NCBI GenBank assembly: GCA_010015655.1
Contig: ML976690.1
Coordinates: forward strand, 613,068-677,067
Length of the DNA stretch: 64,000 nt
From: Bimuria novae-zelandiae CBS 107.79
Lineage: Eukaryota > Ascomycota > Dothideomycetes > Pleosporales > Didymosphaeriaceae
Direction of reading: 5' to 3'
The notes beneath the pieces were generated by a model, which was not told the DNA's origin, did not search any database, and saw only the letters and a list, made by a program, of their open reading frames with translations. The position numbers and the translations under genes were made by a program. Positions 23,337 through 35,300 of this stretch are shown piece after piece (the stretch's first letter is position 1; the number at the start of each line of letters is the position of its first letter).

Positions 23337-25034
23337 ATTTATTATTCTTATTAGCTACGAGCTCTTAAAGCTTTATCCTAAATTAAGTAATGATTTTTTA
23401 AATATTTTAGCTATTACTATTTTTTAGGCTAATAGTTTACTACGCGTACTTATTCGCGTTAAGGTGTAGACCTTTAGCGAAAGGTCTAGCTCCTTAGTCT
23501 ATAGCTCTTTTCCTTTATATAAATGTTTCCTTTATAGTGTCAAGAGTCCGTCGGGTCTACTTAATTGCTCGCTGGGGAGAGGTCCGTTCTCCTCGCAGGT
23601 CGTGGCTCTAACTCTGTACGCTGCCCTATAGCGTATTCTCGTGTCTGCTGCTCTGCAGCGTCGGTTCTTTAAGGTGGTAAAGTCTACTTGCCCCGCGGCA
23701 GGTAGAAGTGATCGAATTTAATGTAAGCGGCTAGGCGCCCTGGGGGGCCAATGGTGCCAAAAGAATACTTATGAATTCGATGATGTACCTACGAAGTCCA
23801 GAATAAGGTCTATATACTTGACATCGAGCTTAGTCACCTTAACTCGAGGTCACGAGGTTTCCCAACCGAGTTATTCCAATGGCCCTTGGCCTCTTACACT
23901 CTTAAAGAACTTAGGAACCTTATAAGAACCTTAACTAAGCTATTATATTAAACTATTAATAGAAGTTTATTAAGCTATATTAAAATCATAATAGAGAACT
24001 CTTAATAAGATTTTATTATAATATCCCTTAAATTAGCTTCTATTAAGGCCTAAAGGAGGCTCTATAATGCCTATCTTACTAAGTTAAAAAACTTAGCTAA
24101 GTTAAGGTATCTAAAATAAAGATAGGAATAATATTATTAGGGGATAAAATTAAGTATTAGGGAAGAAAGTTAAGAAGAAATCTTAAAAAAAGTAACTTAA
24201 AAAACCCTTAAAACTACTAGAAATAATAAAGGAACTAAACAACGTCTATAATAATAAGAGATAACCCTTATAAAAGAAGTAAGTTTTAGAAGTAAACTAA
24301 AGTAAGAAGAAGAGAGGAACTAAGTAGGAAAAGTATTTTTAGTTATTAAAAAAATAGTAAAACTTTTCTTAATAATATTTAGGTCTACTTCTTTGCCCTT
24401 TAATATACTATTAGGGTTAGGGAAGCTATTATCCTCTTTACTTAAGTACTTTTTAATTATAATAGCCTAAAGCTACTAGCGTAAACTCTAGTAGGCTTAA
24501 GTAGGCATATTAGCTCCCGTAAGAATATTGTCTATTATTTAGAAACTATTTATTACGATGTCTTTATCTACTACTACGAATTTGCTAAAGAGCTACACGA
24601 TATTAGCCTTAAAAGATGGCTTTATTATTTAAAAGGAACATATAAAAAGGTTCTTACACTTTTAACAGAATACTTTAAAATTAGTAGTATAAATTTAAAG
24701 AAAGTTAAAAGTCTTTTTAAGCACAATAATAATGTGCTCTAAAAGCTAAATAGTCTTAAAAGAAAAAGTAATAAGGCCTAAAGTAGTAGTAGTCTTACTC
24801 TTAAAGGAGGTATAGTAATTAATAATAGTAACTTTATAAGCAGAATAGAGCGCGTTAAGGTTAATAAAAAAAGTTTTTTATTTCTAGCTACTTTTTAAAA
24901 CCTTATTTATAAGGTAGCCTATACTAATAACTATAATATTAGTAAACTCTTCGTGGCTAACTTTATTAAGGGTAGGCTAAATTTAAGTAGGGGAAGAAGT
25001 TAGCAAAGCACACCTTAAAGTTATCTAGAATAAG
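23337..25034 (+). other. G0 middle interior with a less mutated island and unrecognised coding-like sequence
   Basis: From 23440 to 23910 the base composition is close to normal, a sharp contrast to both sides. It includes an LTR-like segment (23722-23898). From about 24180 to 25034 the + strand reads as former coding sequence in which nearly every stop is TAA or TAG (former Gln): NIVYYLETIYYDVFIYYYEF, LYYLKGTYKKVLTLLTEYFK, VANFIKGRLNLSRGRS. The frame continues after the G2 insertion at 31682. I do not recognise the family. Confidence 0.45.
23722..23898 (-). repeat. LTR-like segment related to G0 LTRs, opposite orientation
   Basis: TGTAAGCGGCTAGGC to GGCCTCTTACA (177 bp). The reverse complement of the G0 LTR begins TGTAAGGGACTGGGTGCTC and shares GGTGC-AAAAGAATACTTAT with it. 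It is more GC-rich and diverged than the G0 LTRs, and no flanking duplication is seen. It could be a solo LTR or a fragment of a related family. Confidence 0.45.
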
Positions 25035-25303
25035 TGTGAGAACGGGCACAGGCTCCTGCATTAAGAGAGTAGATGAGGTAGGTTGGCTCTATTTCAGCTA
25101 CACTAAGATGAGGAGACTGTAGGTACACAGGCCTGCGGCGCTTTTATGCGCTGCCGCTCGGCACGGAACATCTATCTATTCGAGATAGCTACACTGGGTG
25201 CGTGGGCAGCTGCGCCCAGGCGTAAGGTAGCTGCACCCAGGCGTAAGGCAGTCGCGCCTCTTACGTAAGGTTATGTGTCCTGCCAGCATGCTAGGCCGTT
25301 ACA
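25035..25303 (-). repeat. G2 3' LTR
   Basis: On + TGTGAGAACGGGCACAGG to GGCCGTTACA. It has a GC-rich centre (CAGGCCTGCGGCGC) and a short tandem repeat of the unit CAGGCGTAAGG(T/C)AG(C/T). Confidence 0.9.
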
Positions 25304-28300
25304 TCACCCCCCTCTAAGGTAGGCGTAGTCTTTTAAGTCTGTCGTGTTACCTCCTTCGTGTCTTGCCTTATGCTAGTATAACCGCAGCTTTATTATCTTT
25401 CTCTATTATCTCTAGATAGGTGCCGGCCTCGTACGCTCGCAGCCAGATGTCTAGTTATAGTAGTAGCCCTACTTTATCTAGGTATGCGTTATAATACTCC
25501 TTTACCTTATATAGTGCCCTAACAAAGCCTCGGGCGTTGTACTAGGTAGGGTTAGGATTATAGGCAGTCTAAGAGACTTTATATTATAAACGTCCTTAGT
25601 AGATATAGCTATTAAGGATCTCCTTTACTTGCTATTTTAAGTTGCTATTAACCTCTATTAGCTCCTCTTCTAGCTCTATCTAACCTGGCAGTGTGTCTGT
25701 GGCGGCTTTCTATAAGTAGTCTGCATAGAAGATATTATGCATGTGCATATATAGCGGAAGCTTAACTTAGTAAGAGTATCCTTTTATAACGATAATTAGG
25801 TAGGGCCTGTATATCTACTAGTTAAGCTTCTAACTAGGCTAGTTAGTTATAAAGCCTTTCGGCGTGATATAGACTTAATTACCTACTCTAAAATCTAGCT
25901 TACGTTACTTCTTTTTTACTTAACGTGCTTGTTGCTCCTGGGCATAAATAATCCCTCTTTAAGCTATCTCTATAGCCCGCTTTATAGCGTTATATTAAAC
26001 CTTTACGTAGTTCTACGCTTCCTCTTGGGACATCTGCTCACGGGCTATAGGCGAGGTCTTTATCCGCTCTTCTTAGTCCTAGTAGTGTGTAGGCTAATGT
26101 CCGAACTCGATCTCGTACGGCGAGAGGCCTGTAGTCTCATAAGGCAGTATAGCCTGAGCCCAGTCCATGCAGGGTAGTAGGTTAGACTAGTTATCCTAGT
26201 AGTAGTTAATAAATAGGCGAAGGCGCTGGTTAAGGTACTAGTTTATAATTTCTATATTGCTATTAGTCTAAGAATAATAAGCTGTTAAGAGCTTTTGCTT
26301 AACGCCCACAAGTTAGCATAGCTCGTTTATAAATGCTGAGATGAACTGCGGGCCTTAATTAGAGACGATAGACTTGGGTGGGCCGTACACGCGCCAGATG
26401 TAGCGATAGTACATATCTGTAGCCTGTTCCGCCGTGGTTGTCTTGTGGTAAGGTAGTGAGAAGCAGCGCTTGCTTAAGTAGTTAACTATAATAAAGGCGT
26501 TATCGTACCCTTTCTTATTAGGTGGGAATAACTTAAAGTCTATTAAAACGTCCTGCTATGCTTGCTTTAGTATTAATAGTGGCTTAAGTAGTCCTAGGGT
26601 GTAATCGTAAGGCATATAACTCTATTAACAAGCCTTGCAAGCGGCGACATAGGTGTCTATATCCTTTGCTAGATTTAGCCAATAGTACTAATCTCTAAGT
26701 AGCTTCGCTGTCTTCCTTTTTCCTGGGTGAGTAGTAAGCTACGTAGTATAGGCAGCTTAGATTAAGTAGGTGCGTAGGAAGTTAACTGCTAAGACAACTA
26801 GCTAATCTTTATATAAGAGTATATCTTAATTATTTAGCTTCTATAGTTCTTAGTTATTAGATAGAGCTTTTTCTCGTAGCTTTTGTAGGCTATCGTAATT
26901 CTAGTTTACCTTAATTACCTAATTAACGAGGGCATGAGGATCCTCTATAGAGGGAGAGGCTAGAAAGGTGTCTATTACAGCGATCTTAAGCTCCTAGCCC
27001 TATAATCCTTAAGTAGCTAGGTTAGCGAGTTAGGTTATAGCTTCTTACACTATATTAACGTCTAGCTACTTAGCCTATAAGAAGACTCTTATGCGAGCTA
27101 CCTTATCTTTCTCCTTTTAAGTCTATAGTTCCTCCTACTTGCGTGACAGCGCGCCAGCCACTACATTAGTAGTACCTAGTTAGTAGGTAAGCTTTAGGTT
27201 AAAATTAGCTACTATTATAGCCTAGCGTATCTATCGAGGAGTAAGCTCGCGCTTAGTAGAGAAGTACTCTAGCGCTTAATAGTTAGTAATAGCGCTAAAG
27301 GACTTAGTCGTTTGTAGACTAATAAGCTAAAATCTCTATTCTTTAAGGCTATAGATTATAGCTAGCATCTTTTTATTGTATATATCGTAGTTTATCTGCG
27401 GGTCACTTATTGTCTTAGAATAGAAGGCTATAGGTTGCCAGAGTCCGTCGTCCTACAGCTAAGAGAGTACGCTAGTAATAACACTATCGCTTGCGTTTAT
27501 TTCTATGCATGTAACGCGATAGGGAGAGTAGTAAGCAAGTACGTTATCTAATAATATAAAGTCTTTAACTTGCTAAAAGGCTGTAAGCTCTCGCTCTCTA
27601 AAGGCATGCTAGGCGCCCTTCTTAAGAAGCTTTATAAGCAGTCTAACAATGCGTTTATAGTCCTTAATGAAGGTTTGGTAGAAGTTATAAAAGCCTAAAA
27701 ATAACTATATGCTTTTAACTAATATAGGTATAGGCTAGTCCTGCATAGTAGCAATCTTCTCTAGATCCTTCTAAATGCTTTAAGTGCTAATAATAAGGCT
27801 AAGGAACTTTGTCTTAGTTACTATAAACTCGCTCTTCTTAATGTCTGCTTGCAAACTAGCGTTATAGAGTTATTTAAGCACCTGCGCAACATGCTCCTTA
27901 TGGTATAGTAGATCCTCTAAGTAGATAAGGATATTGTCTAGATATGCTGTGTAAAAGTCGTTAAGTAGGCTATATAGTACCCTGTTAATATATCGCTAGA
28001 AGGTGACAGGTCTATTACAAAGACTAAATAGGAGTACACGATACTTGTAGTTACTATAGCGTGTATAAAACGTGGTTAGGTCCTCTACTTCCTTGTCTAG
28101 TTAAATGCGATAAAAGGCCTACTATACGTCTAGCTTAGTAAATATCTTAGCACGGGCGAGCCTCGTAAGGGTCTCTTAAATAAGTGGGATAGGATAGACA
28201 TCTTTCTTTATAATAGCGTTAAGCTTGCAATAGTTAACATAAAATTACTACCCCCCTTTAGGCTTCTTAGTAAATAGTACTAGTGAGGCGTAGAGTGCGT

Positions 28301-31300
28301 TGCTATAAGTAATAACGCCGCGTTAAAAGTAGTTATTTAGGTAATCCTTAACAAGCTATAACTACTCTAAAGACATGCTATATAGTAGGCTTAATATTAG
28401 TATATTATCCGCGATTAGCTTAATGTTGTAATTAACGCCATTATAGTGTGGAGGTAGTACGTTAGAGTCCTTTTTTAAGAAGTAAGCTAGGGTAGCGCCC
28501 GCATAGCCTAGGAATAGTAACTTCTTTATAAGAAGCTAGCAGAGTTCTTTGTTTAGGTCTAGCGGGTCTGTCTAGCCTAGCTCCTCCTTACAGTCTTAGA
28601 TTAGCTTCTCTACTTCGTAAATACTAATATAGCTAATAACTATCTCTTTCTAACGCGCATTAATTATAAATACTATAGCTTTTATAATATTAATCTTAAG
28701 GCCTGCCTTAGCGAGGTCCTCGCGGGAGACAGGTTTAGGGCAAGTTAGCTATTACTCTTGTAATGGCAGCGCTTAGTAGCGGAGCTACTCCTTTATCTTT
28801 ACTAGGTTCTTCTAGTAGGTACGACGCTAAGGGGATTACTACAATAAGCAGTAGATATACTATATAATAGCCACGTCTATAAGCTTGTCACGTTAGTTAG
28901 CATCTGCCTAATACTTAAGATTAATTCCTGTAGCTATGCCCCGCGTTAGGATAATAATATCTCGTTTATAGTTAATCTATATTATATTTAGCTACTTAAG
29001 TATCTACTACCTATAGTTAATCTAGACGTTAGCTTCCTTAAGAAGCTTGCGGCTAACTATAAGGTCGTGGCAGTTAGTATTACAGGGTATAAAGTAAGTA
29101 GTAAGGCGGTGGCTATCTAGTACTAGGTTAGCCTAGAAGTGCTCATTCACCTGCCCGTTTAGTTAACTATTATATCTAGCTAGGGGAACAGCTTCTATGC
29201 TTTTAATAAATACCTTAAGTCCCTTCTTAATTATATAAAGGTATTTAAGGTAGACTAAGACGTAGCTACCTACGCCTATATTAATAAGAGCCTTTAACTT
29301 AATTGCTAGCCCGTTTGTTAAGATACGGCAGGGCAGAGTGAAAGCACTTTTACTAAATAAGAGATCTCGTATACTAGTAGCTCCTATAAAATTCTCTAGG
29401 AAGGAGACTTCCCCTAAAGTAATACTTTTCCTAATTTCTTATTAGAAGAGAGGAAGCCTCCGTCTTTAGGCTTATAATACACCTCTTTATTAGCTTGCGG
29501 TGCTAAATCGCTAGCCTCTAACGCTTTTTAATTAATAGGGCTATTTAGGCAGTCTTAAGTAATGTATCCTAACTTTTTATAATAGTAGCAGGTAAGCTAG
29601 TAGCCTAGAGCTATAGTAGTAGTGCGTATTAGCTATGTGCGAGTAAGGGGCTACGCTAGTATTAAAGCGTACTTACAAGATCTAGTGGCTAAGGTAGAAG
29701 TAGCCTTCTTTCGAGATTCTCGTTTAGCGCGCACTATAACCTAGGAATCTATAATTACTACCTCTCGTGCGAGGTCGCGGGCGATATTAACAAACTTAGA
29801 GTAATTATTCTTAAGGCGACAAACATTATAGCCTATATTTATGTAGAGTTAATCTATAAGCTTCTTATAAAACTCTTTAACTTATTAGTTAGCAGATAGC
29901 TTGCGCTGCGTTATAAGGCGAAAGAAGTCTACTTAGAAGCTAGTAAACTTAGCTATAGAGCGGAGGCGTAGTTAGATAAATACCTAACGGGCCTTCTTCT
30001 CCTTATGTAGGTCGCTAAAAGCTTACTTTATTATATTTATTATAAATTTACTATTAATGCGTTCGCCACTGTCTCGTAAAGCTCTAATTAAAGTTATAAG
30101 TTAGTTATAGGCGGGATCCTTTGTGCGTGTAGTTATATATGCTACGATACGCTCTTAGGTATCCTCTAAAGTCCCTCCTACAAACCAATCGCGGTTAGAC
30201 CAAAGTTTATTCTCTATATAGGCCCTCTAGTGCTTAAAGGTCGTAGTTGTCTTGCCATCTAAGAGTAGCGGAGGGTCTAGGAACTTAACTAAGCGCTAGC
30301 TTACGCCTAAAGAGCGTGTATATAGATAAGTAATAAGCTTAAATAGTAATAAGCGCGAAAAATATAAGTTATTAGGCTTACTAGACTTAGAGCTTAGCAG
30401 GTCGTCAGCAGAGGGAACGCTCTAGCTTAAAGTCTAAGGGAAGATTTAGAATTTAGTTATATAAGATTAAGTTACTAGTATATTAAGGGTAAAGCCTGCT
30501 ATAGCCTATTTAGTAAGTTAGGCTTTTAACCTGTCTATCTTTTACTACGCTTAAACAAGGGCTCTATGTAGCCCTTCGCCTTTAGCTAAGGTATTAGCAG
30601 CGATCTGGCGGTATATATATAGTTATTATCGCTCCACACCACAAAGAAGTAGCTAGCTAACAAGCTCTATAGTAATCTTTACTAGTTCCTGCCTAAAATG
30701 CTTAATTACGGCCTCTAGCGTCGCAGTAATTAGGTTATTACTAGTAAACGTAGGTAGCTAGGGAGGTTGTAAGAGGTCCTTATTAATACCTTGCTAGATA
30801 CGAGCAAGTTTTAAGAAAGTGTCTTAATTATAGTTTTCCTTAGTAATAGAGCCGTAGCTCTGGATTTCGTGTTCTTAGTAAATAAAGAGCTTAGATAGGT
30901 TGTACGCGCTGCCTAGCATCTCCTTTTTTAATACTAACGCTATAAATAGGTGTTTTAGTGCTATTTTATTAATACTACGGGTAGAGTAGCTAGTTATTAG
31001 TTCTCTAGTAGGGAGAAGGCGAGCAGGTAGTGCTTAGGATAGTTAGTAAGGATAGGTTCCTCTCTTATAGAGGCTAGGGCTCTTATAGCTCTCTTTGCGT
31101 AAGTAGTAGGTTGCCTATATAACACGTTCGTTAAGTAAAGGGTGGCAGGCTAATTAGCTCTCCTAGCTAGCTATAGCGTGCTATTTTCGAACTACGTCCT
31201 TTAACTCCCTTTAAGTAGTACGTTACTTAGTAGTATTAAGATCTCTTATTACGGGTAATTATACTTTATAATAAACTAATAGCTTAGCGTAGTCGTGCGA

Positions 31301-31407
31301 TAGATCCCCTAAGGTAGTTATTATTAAGTTATGCGCGTAGGTAGATTAAGCAGTTTAACCTAATATTTTATTACTATCTCTAGCTAAGTAAAGAGATCTT
31401 AGTGTAA
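25304..31407 (-). pseudogene. G2 gag-pol remnant with chromodomain
   Basis: On - reading right to left: gag (about 29500-31300), reverse transcriptase with LLNDFYTAYLDNILIY (about 27910-27960; catalytic YLDD now YLDN), RNase H, integrase, and at the C-terminal end a chromodomain-like segment (about 25430-25640): VKEIL, YKVSWTAYNPNPTWYNARGF. This is the arrangement of chromoviruses. All frames carry many TAG/TAA stops. Confidence 0.8.
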
Positions 31408-31676
31408 TATAAGGACGGGCATAGGCTCCTGCATTAAGAGAGTAGATAAGGTAGGTTAGCTCTATTTTAGCTACACTAAGATGAGGAAACTATAGGTACA
31501 CAGGCCTGCGGCGCTTTTATGCGCTGCCGCTCGGTACGGAATAACTATCTATCCGAGATAGCTACACTGGGTGCGTGGGCAGCTGCGCCCAGGCGTGAGG
31601 CAGCTGCACCCAGGCGTGAGGCAGTCGCACCTCTCACGCGAGGTCATGTGTCCTGCCGGCATGCCAGGCCGTCACA
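31408..31676 (-). repeat. G2 5' LTR
   Basis: Same length as 25035-25303. The + strand start is TATAAG where the other copy has TGTGAG, so the terminal TG became TA. It ends GGCCGTCACA before ATAAG. Confidence 0.88.
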
Positions 31677-31681
31677 ATAAG

Positions 31682-32151
31682 TTAGACTAAAGTATACTTG
31701 TCTAGTATAGCTAATAAGCTTATAGGTATAGTACTCCTTATAGGACATTATCTTGCCTACTAGCACCTACTAATAGACGTGTTTATAAGTAATATAATTA
31801 ATATACTAGCGCTTAATTATCGCGCGTAGTAAGATTAGACTTTAAGAACTAAGCTTATTAAGTTAGTAAGTGCGCACACCTAGGCTAATAAAGAACTAAA
31901 AAAGAAGTTAGAAGAGTAAGAAAGTAAGTTAGAAAGTAGAAAAAAGTAAAGAAAGCGTAAAAGAGAGTTTAAAACTTACTTTATAAGCTTTAAAAAGACT
32001 AAACTTCTTAGTAAGCTAGTTAAAAAGGATTACGCTAGCGTTAGAAATAGTAACTTTATTTTTAAAAAGCTAATCTTTTTAAGTTAGTAGCTAAGTAACT
32101 ATAATAGGGACAGACAGTCCTCTATTTTAGTATTAAAATTAGTAGCACGCC
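31682..32151 (+). other. G0 interior continued, unrecognised coding-like sequence
   Basis: Joined to 25034 (one ATAAG removed), the + frame continues: VRLKYTCLV, LSLLS--VRTPRLIKN, then a Lys/Ser/Glu-rich run (KSKKVS-KVEKSKE) suggesting a basic or coiled C-terminal part. Stops are almost only TAA/TAG. Family unknown. Confidence 0.4.
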
Positions 32152-32371
32152 TATTGGTATCGAACCTGCGCAACACTCCTACGGCGTCTATAGCCATGTA
32201 GCTTGCCTGTGGTTTGTTGTGCTAGTCCTAATCGGGCTAGCAGGGAACAAACCACGCTCGATAAATACTTCTCGCAACAGCCCACCACAATTAATTAATT
32301 AAAAATCACTACTATCCACACCACATCGTTGCAACGAAGTCTTAATTTAACAGCCTATTGCTATATTAACA
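32152..32371 (+). repeat. Copia B 5' LTR
   Basis: Starts TATTGGTATCGAACCTGCGC (terminal TG mutated to TA) and ends ATATTAACA. Same length as 37709-37928. Confidence 0.88.
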
Positions 32372-35300
32372 CTAATTAGTGGTTGCTACATCACAGATTA
32401 GCAAGATATACTATGTACAGGGAATCTCAGCGCACGTTTTAGGCTAAGTATTTTAGTAATAGAAGCGGTTAGCGCATGCCTCCTCCCCTACCAAGATCCA
32501 GGATACAGCATCGCTAGTGCGAAGTATAGGTACGACAAGCTTACCGCTATCCTGTATCAGGATCAGCGGAGCCTCGTATTTAAAGGATCTCTCCGCCTAG
32601 ATTGTCCCTACTAAGACTTAGTTCGGAAGGAGATTTGCGTCAACCACGCTAACTCTTATTAATTATACTAATTATAAGCCTACACCTAAAATACTATTAT
32701 AAAATACACCCAAATAAAGGACCGCTCGTGGTACCTAGACAAGACAATCTATAAGGACTAGTACGCTAACTAAAATTTTAACGTTACTAACATTATTATT
32801 AATGCAGATAAACTTAACACTATAGTTATTAACTAAATAATATAGGCGGAAGAGGATAATATATTTAACCTATTTTTACTACTTAAGTTTAAGGAGCATT
32901 TTAAGAACTTTACCTATAATCTCTTTAATAGCATTAACAAGCGTATCTAAAAAGCATTTAAAAAACTCCTCCGCTAGCAAGACATCTATATTAAATAAAG
33001 TTATAGTAATAATCTTCCTAACTAATTTATAGAACTTCTTATATTAACTATTATCTTAAAATAGCCCGCTAAATGTCTTAAGCTTATAAGGCTCTATAAA
33101 GGCTTTAAGTACCACTAAATCGTAAATAATAAAGAATAATAGTAGTAGTAGTAGCGAGCTCCGCTAGGTAGAAAATTATTATTATTATTATAACCTAAGT
33201 TTACGCCTGTGCAGAATAACTCTTATTTACTTACTAACCTTGTTAAGTTATACACGCTAGAGCAAAAGTATCTAGGTAATAAATATAATATCCTTAAGAT
33301 AAAAATTAAGGTGTTTAACGACCTTTGCACTAAAGTTAGGATTAATAAAAATAAGTAGTATAAAATAGCACTCTTTATTATACTTACTAGCTAAGCGCTT
33401 TAGTATTATTATAATTATATTACTCCCTAGGCGCTTATACTTACTTATAACGTAATGCTTAACAAACTGCGCACATACTTTAACACTACACAAGCTTACT
33501 AGATATACCTCTAAGAGTAGCATAGCACTACGCTTAAGAGCGTCATAACCGCTAACTCTCATAAAGACCTTATAAAGTGTCTTAAAATAGTTATTAGCAA
33601 GATAAATATACTCTATTAGGCACTATTATAGGACTAGGGTAAGAGCTATAATTAGTATTTACTTGCGTAATAGCTCCTTAGCGTATATCGTAGCATTAAA
33701 GTAACTACTATAGCTTACTTAAAGCTAGCAACTATATTTAAAGGTGTCGCTATAAATCTTTGCAACGTAGTTAGCATGTAGTTAAGCTATTATCCTAATA
33801 GCTAGTTTCTATCGCAAGATGCAGATAAGCAGTATTATACTAATCGCTACTATATCTGTAATAATTAATAAGCTATAGGATTATTAGATAATAATTATTA
33901 TAGCTACTACTATTAAGGTTAAGGCGGATCGCGCGGCAATTAATTTAAAAATAATAACTATTAGTTAAACTACTTAGGTAATCGCCGTAATAAGATATAC
34001 TTTATCTATAAGTAGCCTAAGTGCTAATTAACTTAATACTTAAAAAAGAAGCGCATGGAGCATCGCTAACGCTATAACTAATACGCTTAAGATAATCCTA
34101 ATACCCTAAGCTATAGAGTGTTTCTTGCTAGCTATAAAGACATAGAGCTTAAAAACAGTAACAGTAGTAATAATAATGCTAGTAATAATAACATTAAAGC
34201 GTATTTTACTAACTAAGTCTACTTAACTACATCTTGCGATAAGATTAATAGCAACGCTATTATCTCTAGCCTTAATAACGCTATCGCACTTTATATAATT
34301 ACAGGTAATAATCTTTATATCTTTAGTAAAGTAAATAAAGATACTTAACTCTTCTTATTTAATTCACGCTATAACGCAGATATCTTTTAAGGTATTATAC
34401 CTAATACTAGTATAGCTAGTGTCTCAACTACTAACAAGACACAAGTAAAGGCGCTGTAGCTTATCTAGCTATTCGTAATTATTAATAAGTCTACTATAAG
34501 ACATTATTAAATCTAATTTAGAGATAATCTAGAGTATTTCTCCCTTAGCAACGTCAATGTTAGCACGCCGTTTAGTATAATTACCTTTATAGTAATACTA
34601 ACTAACACACTATTTCTACTCTACTTAAAAGATATAGATTATTATAGTATCTTCTTTAACAACGTCGATAACGTGCTCGTTTAAGGTAGTAAAGAATTCC
34701 TAATTATCTGTAAATAGGGACATCTATAGCTTCTACTTAATAAACAAGAGACTATTATTTACTACTTAACTAAGACTAAGCTGCGCCAGCTTCACCGACG
34801 CTTTAGCCATTCTACTACTAGATAACTATATAAGATCCTTAGCAAAGCAGGCTATAAAGACGTTAATAAGGATATTATTAATTATATTAATAAGTACTAT
34901 CACCAGTGTCAAATCTATAGTAAAGCACCTAGCCATTTCCGCTTTACTATTCGTAATAATATAGACTTTAACTCATGCGTTATTATTAATATAATATACA
35001 TTAATTAGAAACCAGTGCTCTACGCAGGTAATAAAGCCATAGCTTTTTAAGCTACTTAATTTATACTAAATATCTAGGCAAACACTACTTAGGATCTCCT
35101 TCGCGCTATATAAATTAACATATACGTTAGTCTTCCTAACGTTATTAAGACAGATACTGGCAAGAACTTTATTACTAATAAGTTTATTAATAACGCTACG
35201 TTACTTATAATTAAGGTTAAGAAAGTCCTAGTGGAGGCATATTATTTAATTAGCAAGATTAAGCGCTATTATACTCTTATCCGCCGTGCTTATAGGGTAA

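Larger units (their letters stand above)
25035..31676 (-). mobile_element. G2: Ty3/gypsy chromovirus-type element (6642 bp)
   Basis: Two 269-bp LTRs are flanked by the exact 5-bp duplication ATAAG (25030-25034 and 31677-31681). On - the purine tract CTTAGAGGGGGGTGA directly precedes the left LTR, so the element runs on -. It is inserted in G0 sequence, whose reading frame continues across the site. Confidence 0.9.

Noticed and set aside
25035..31676. CRISPR-like array from the repeated CAGGCGTAAGG units in the G2 LTRs
   Set aside because: Only two to three short tandem units inside a fungal LTR; no spacers or regular array.
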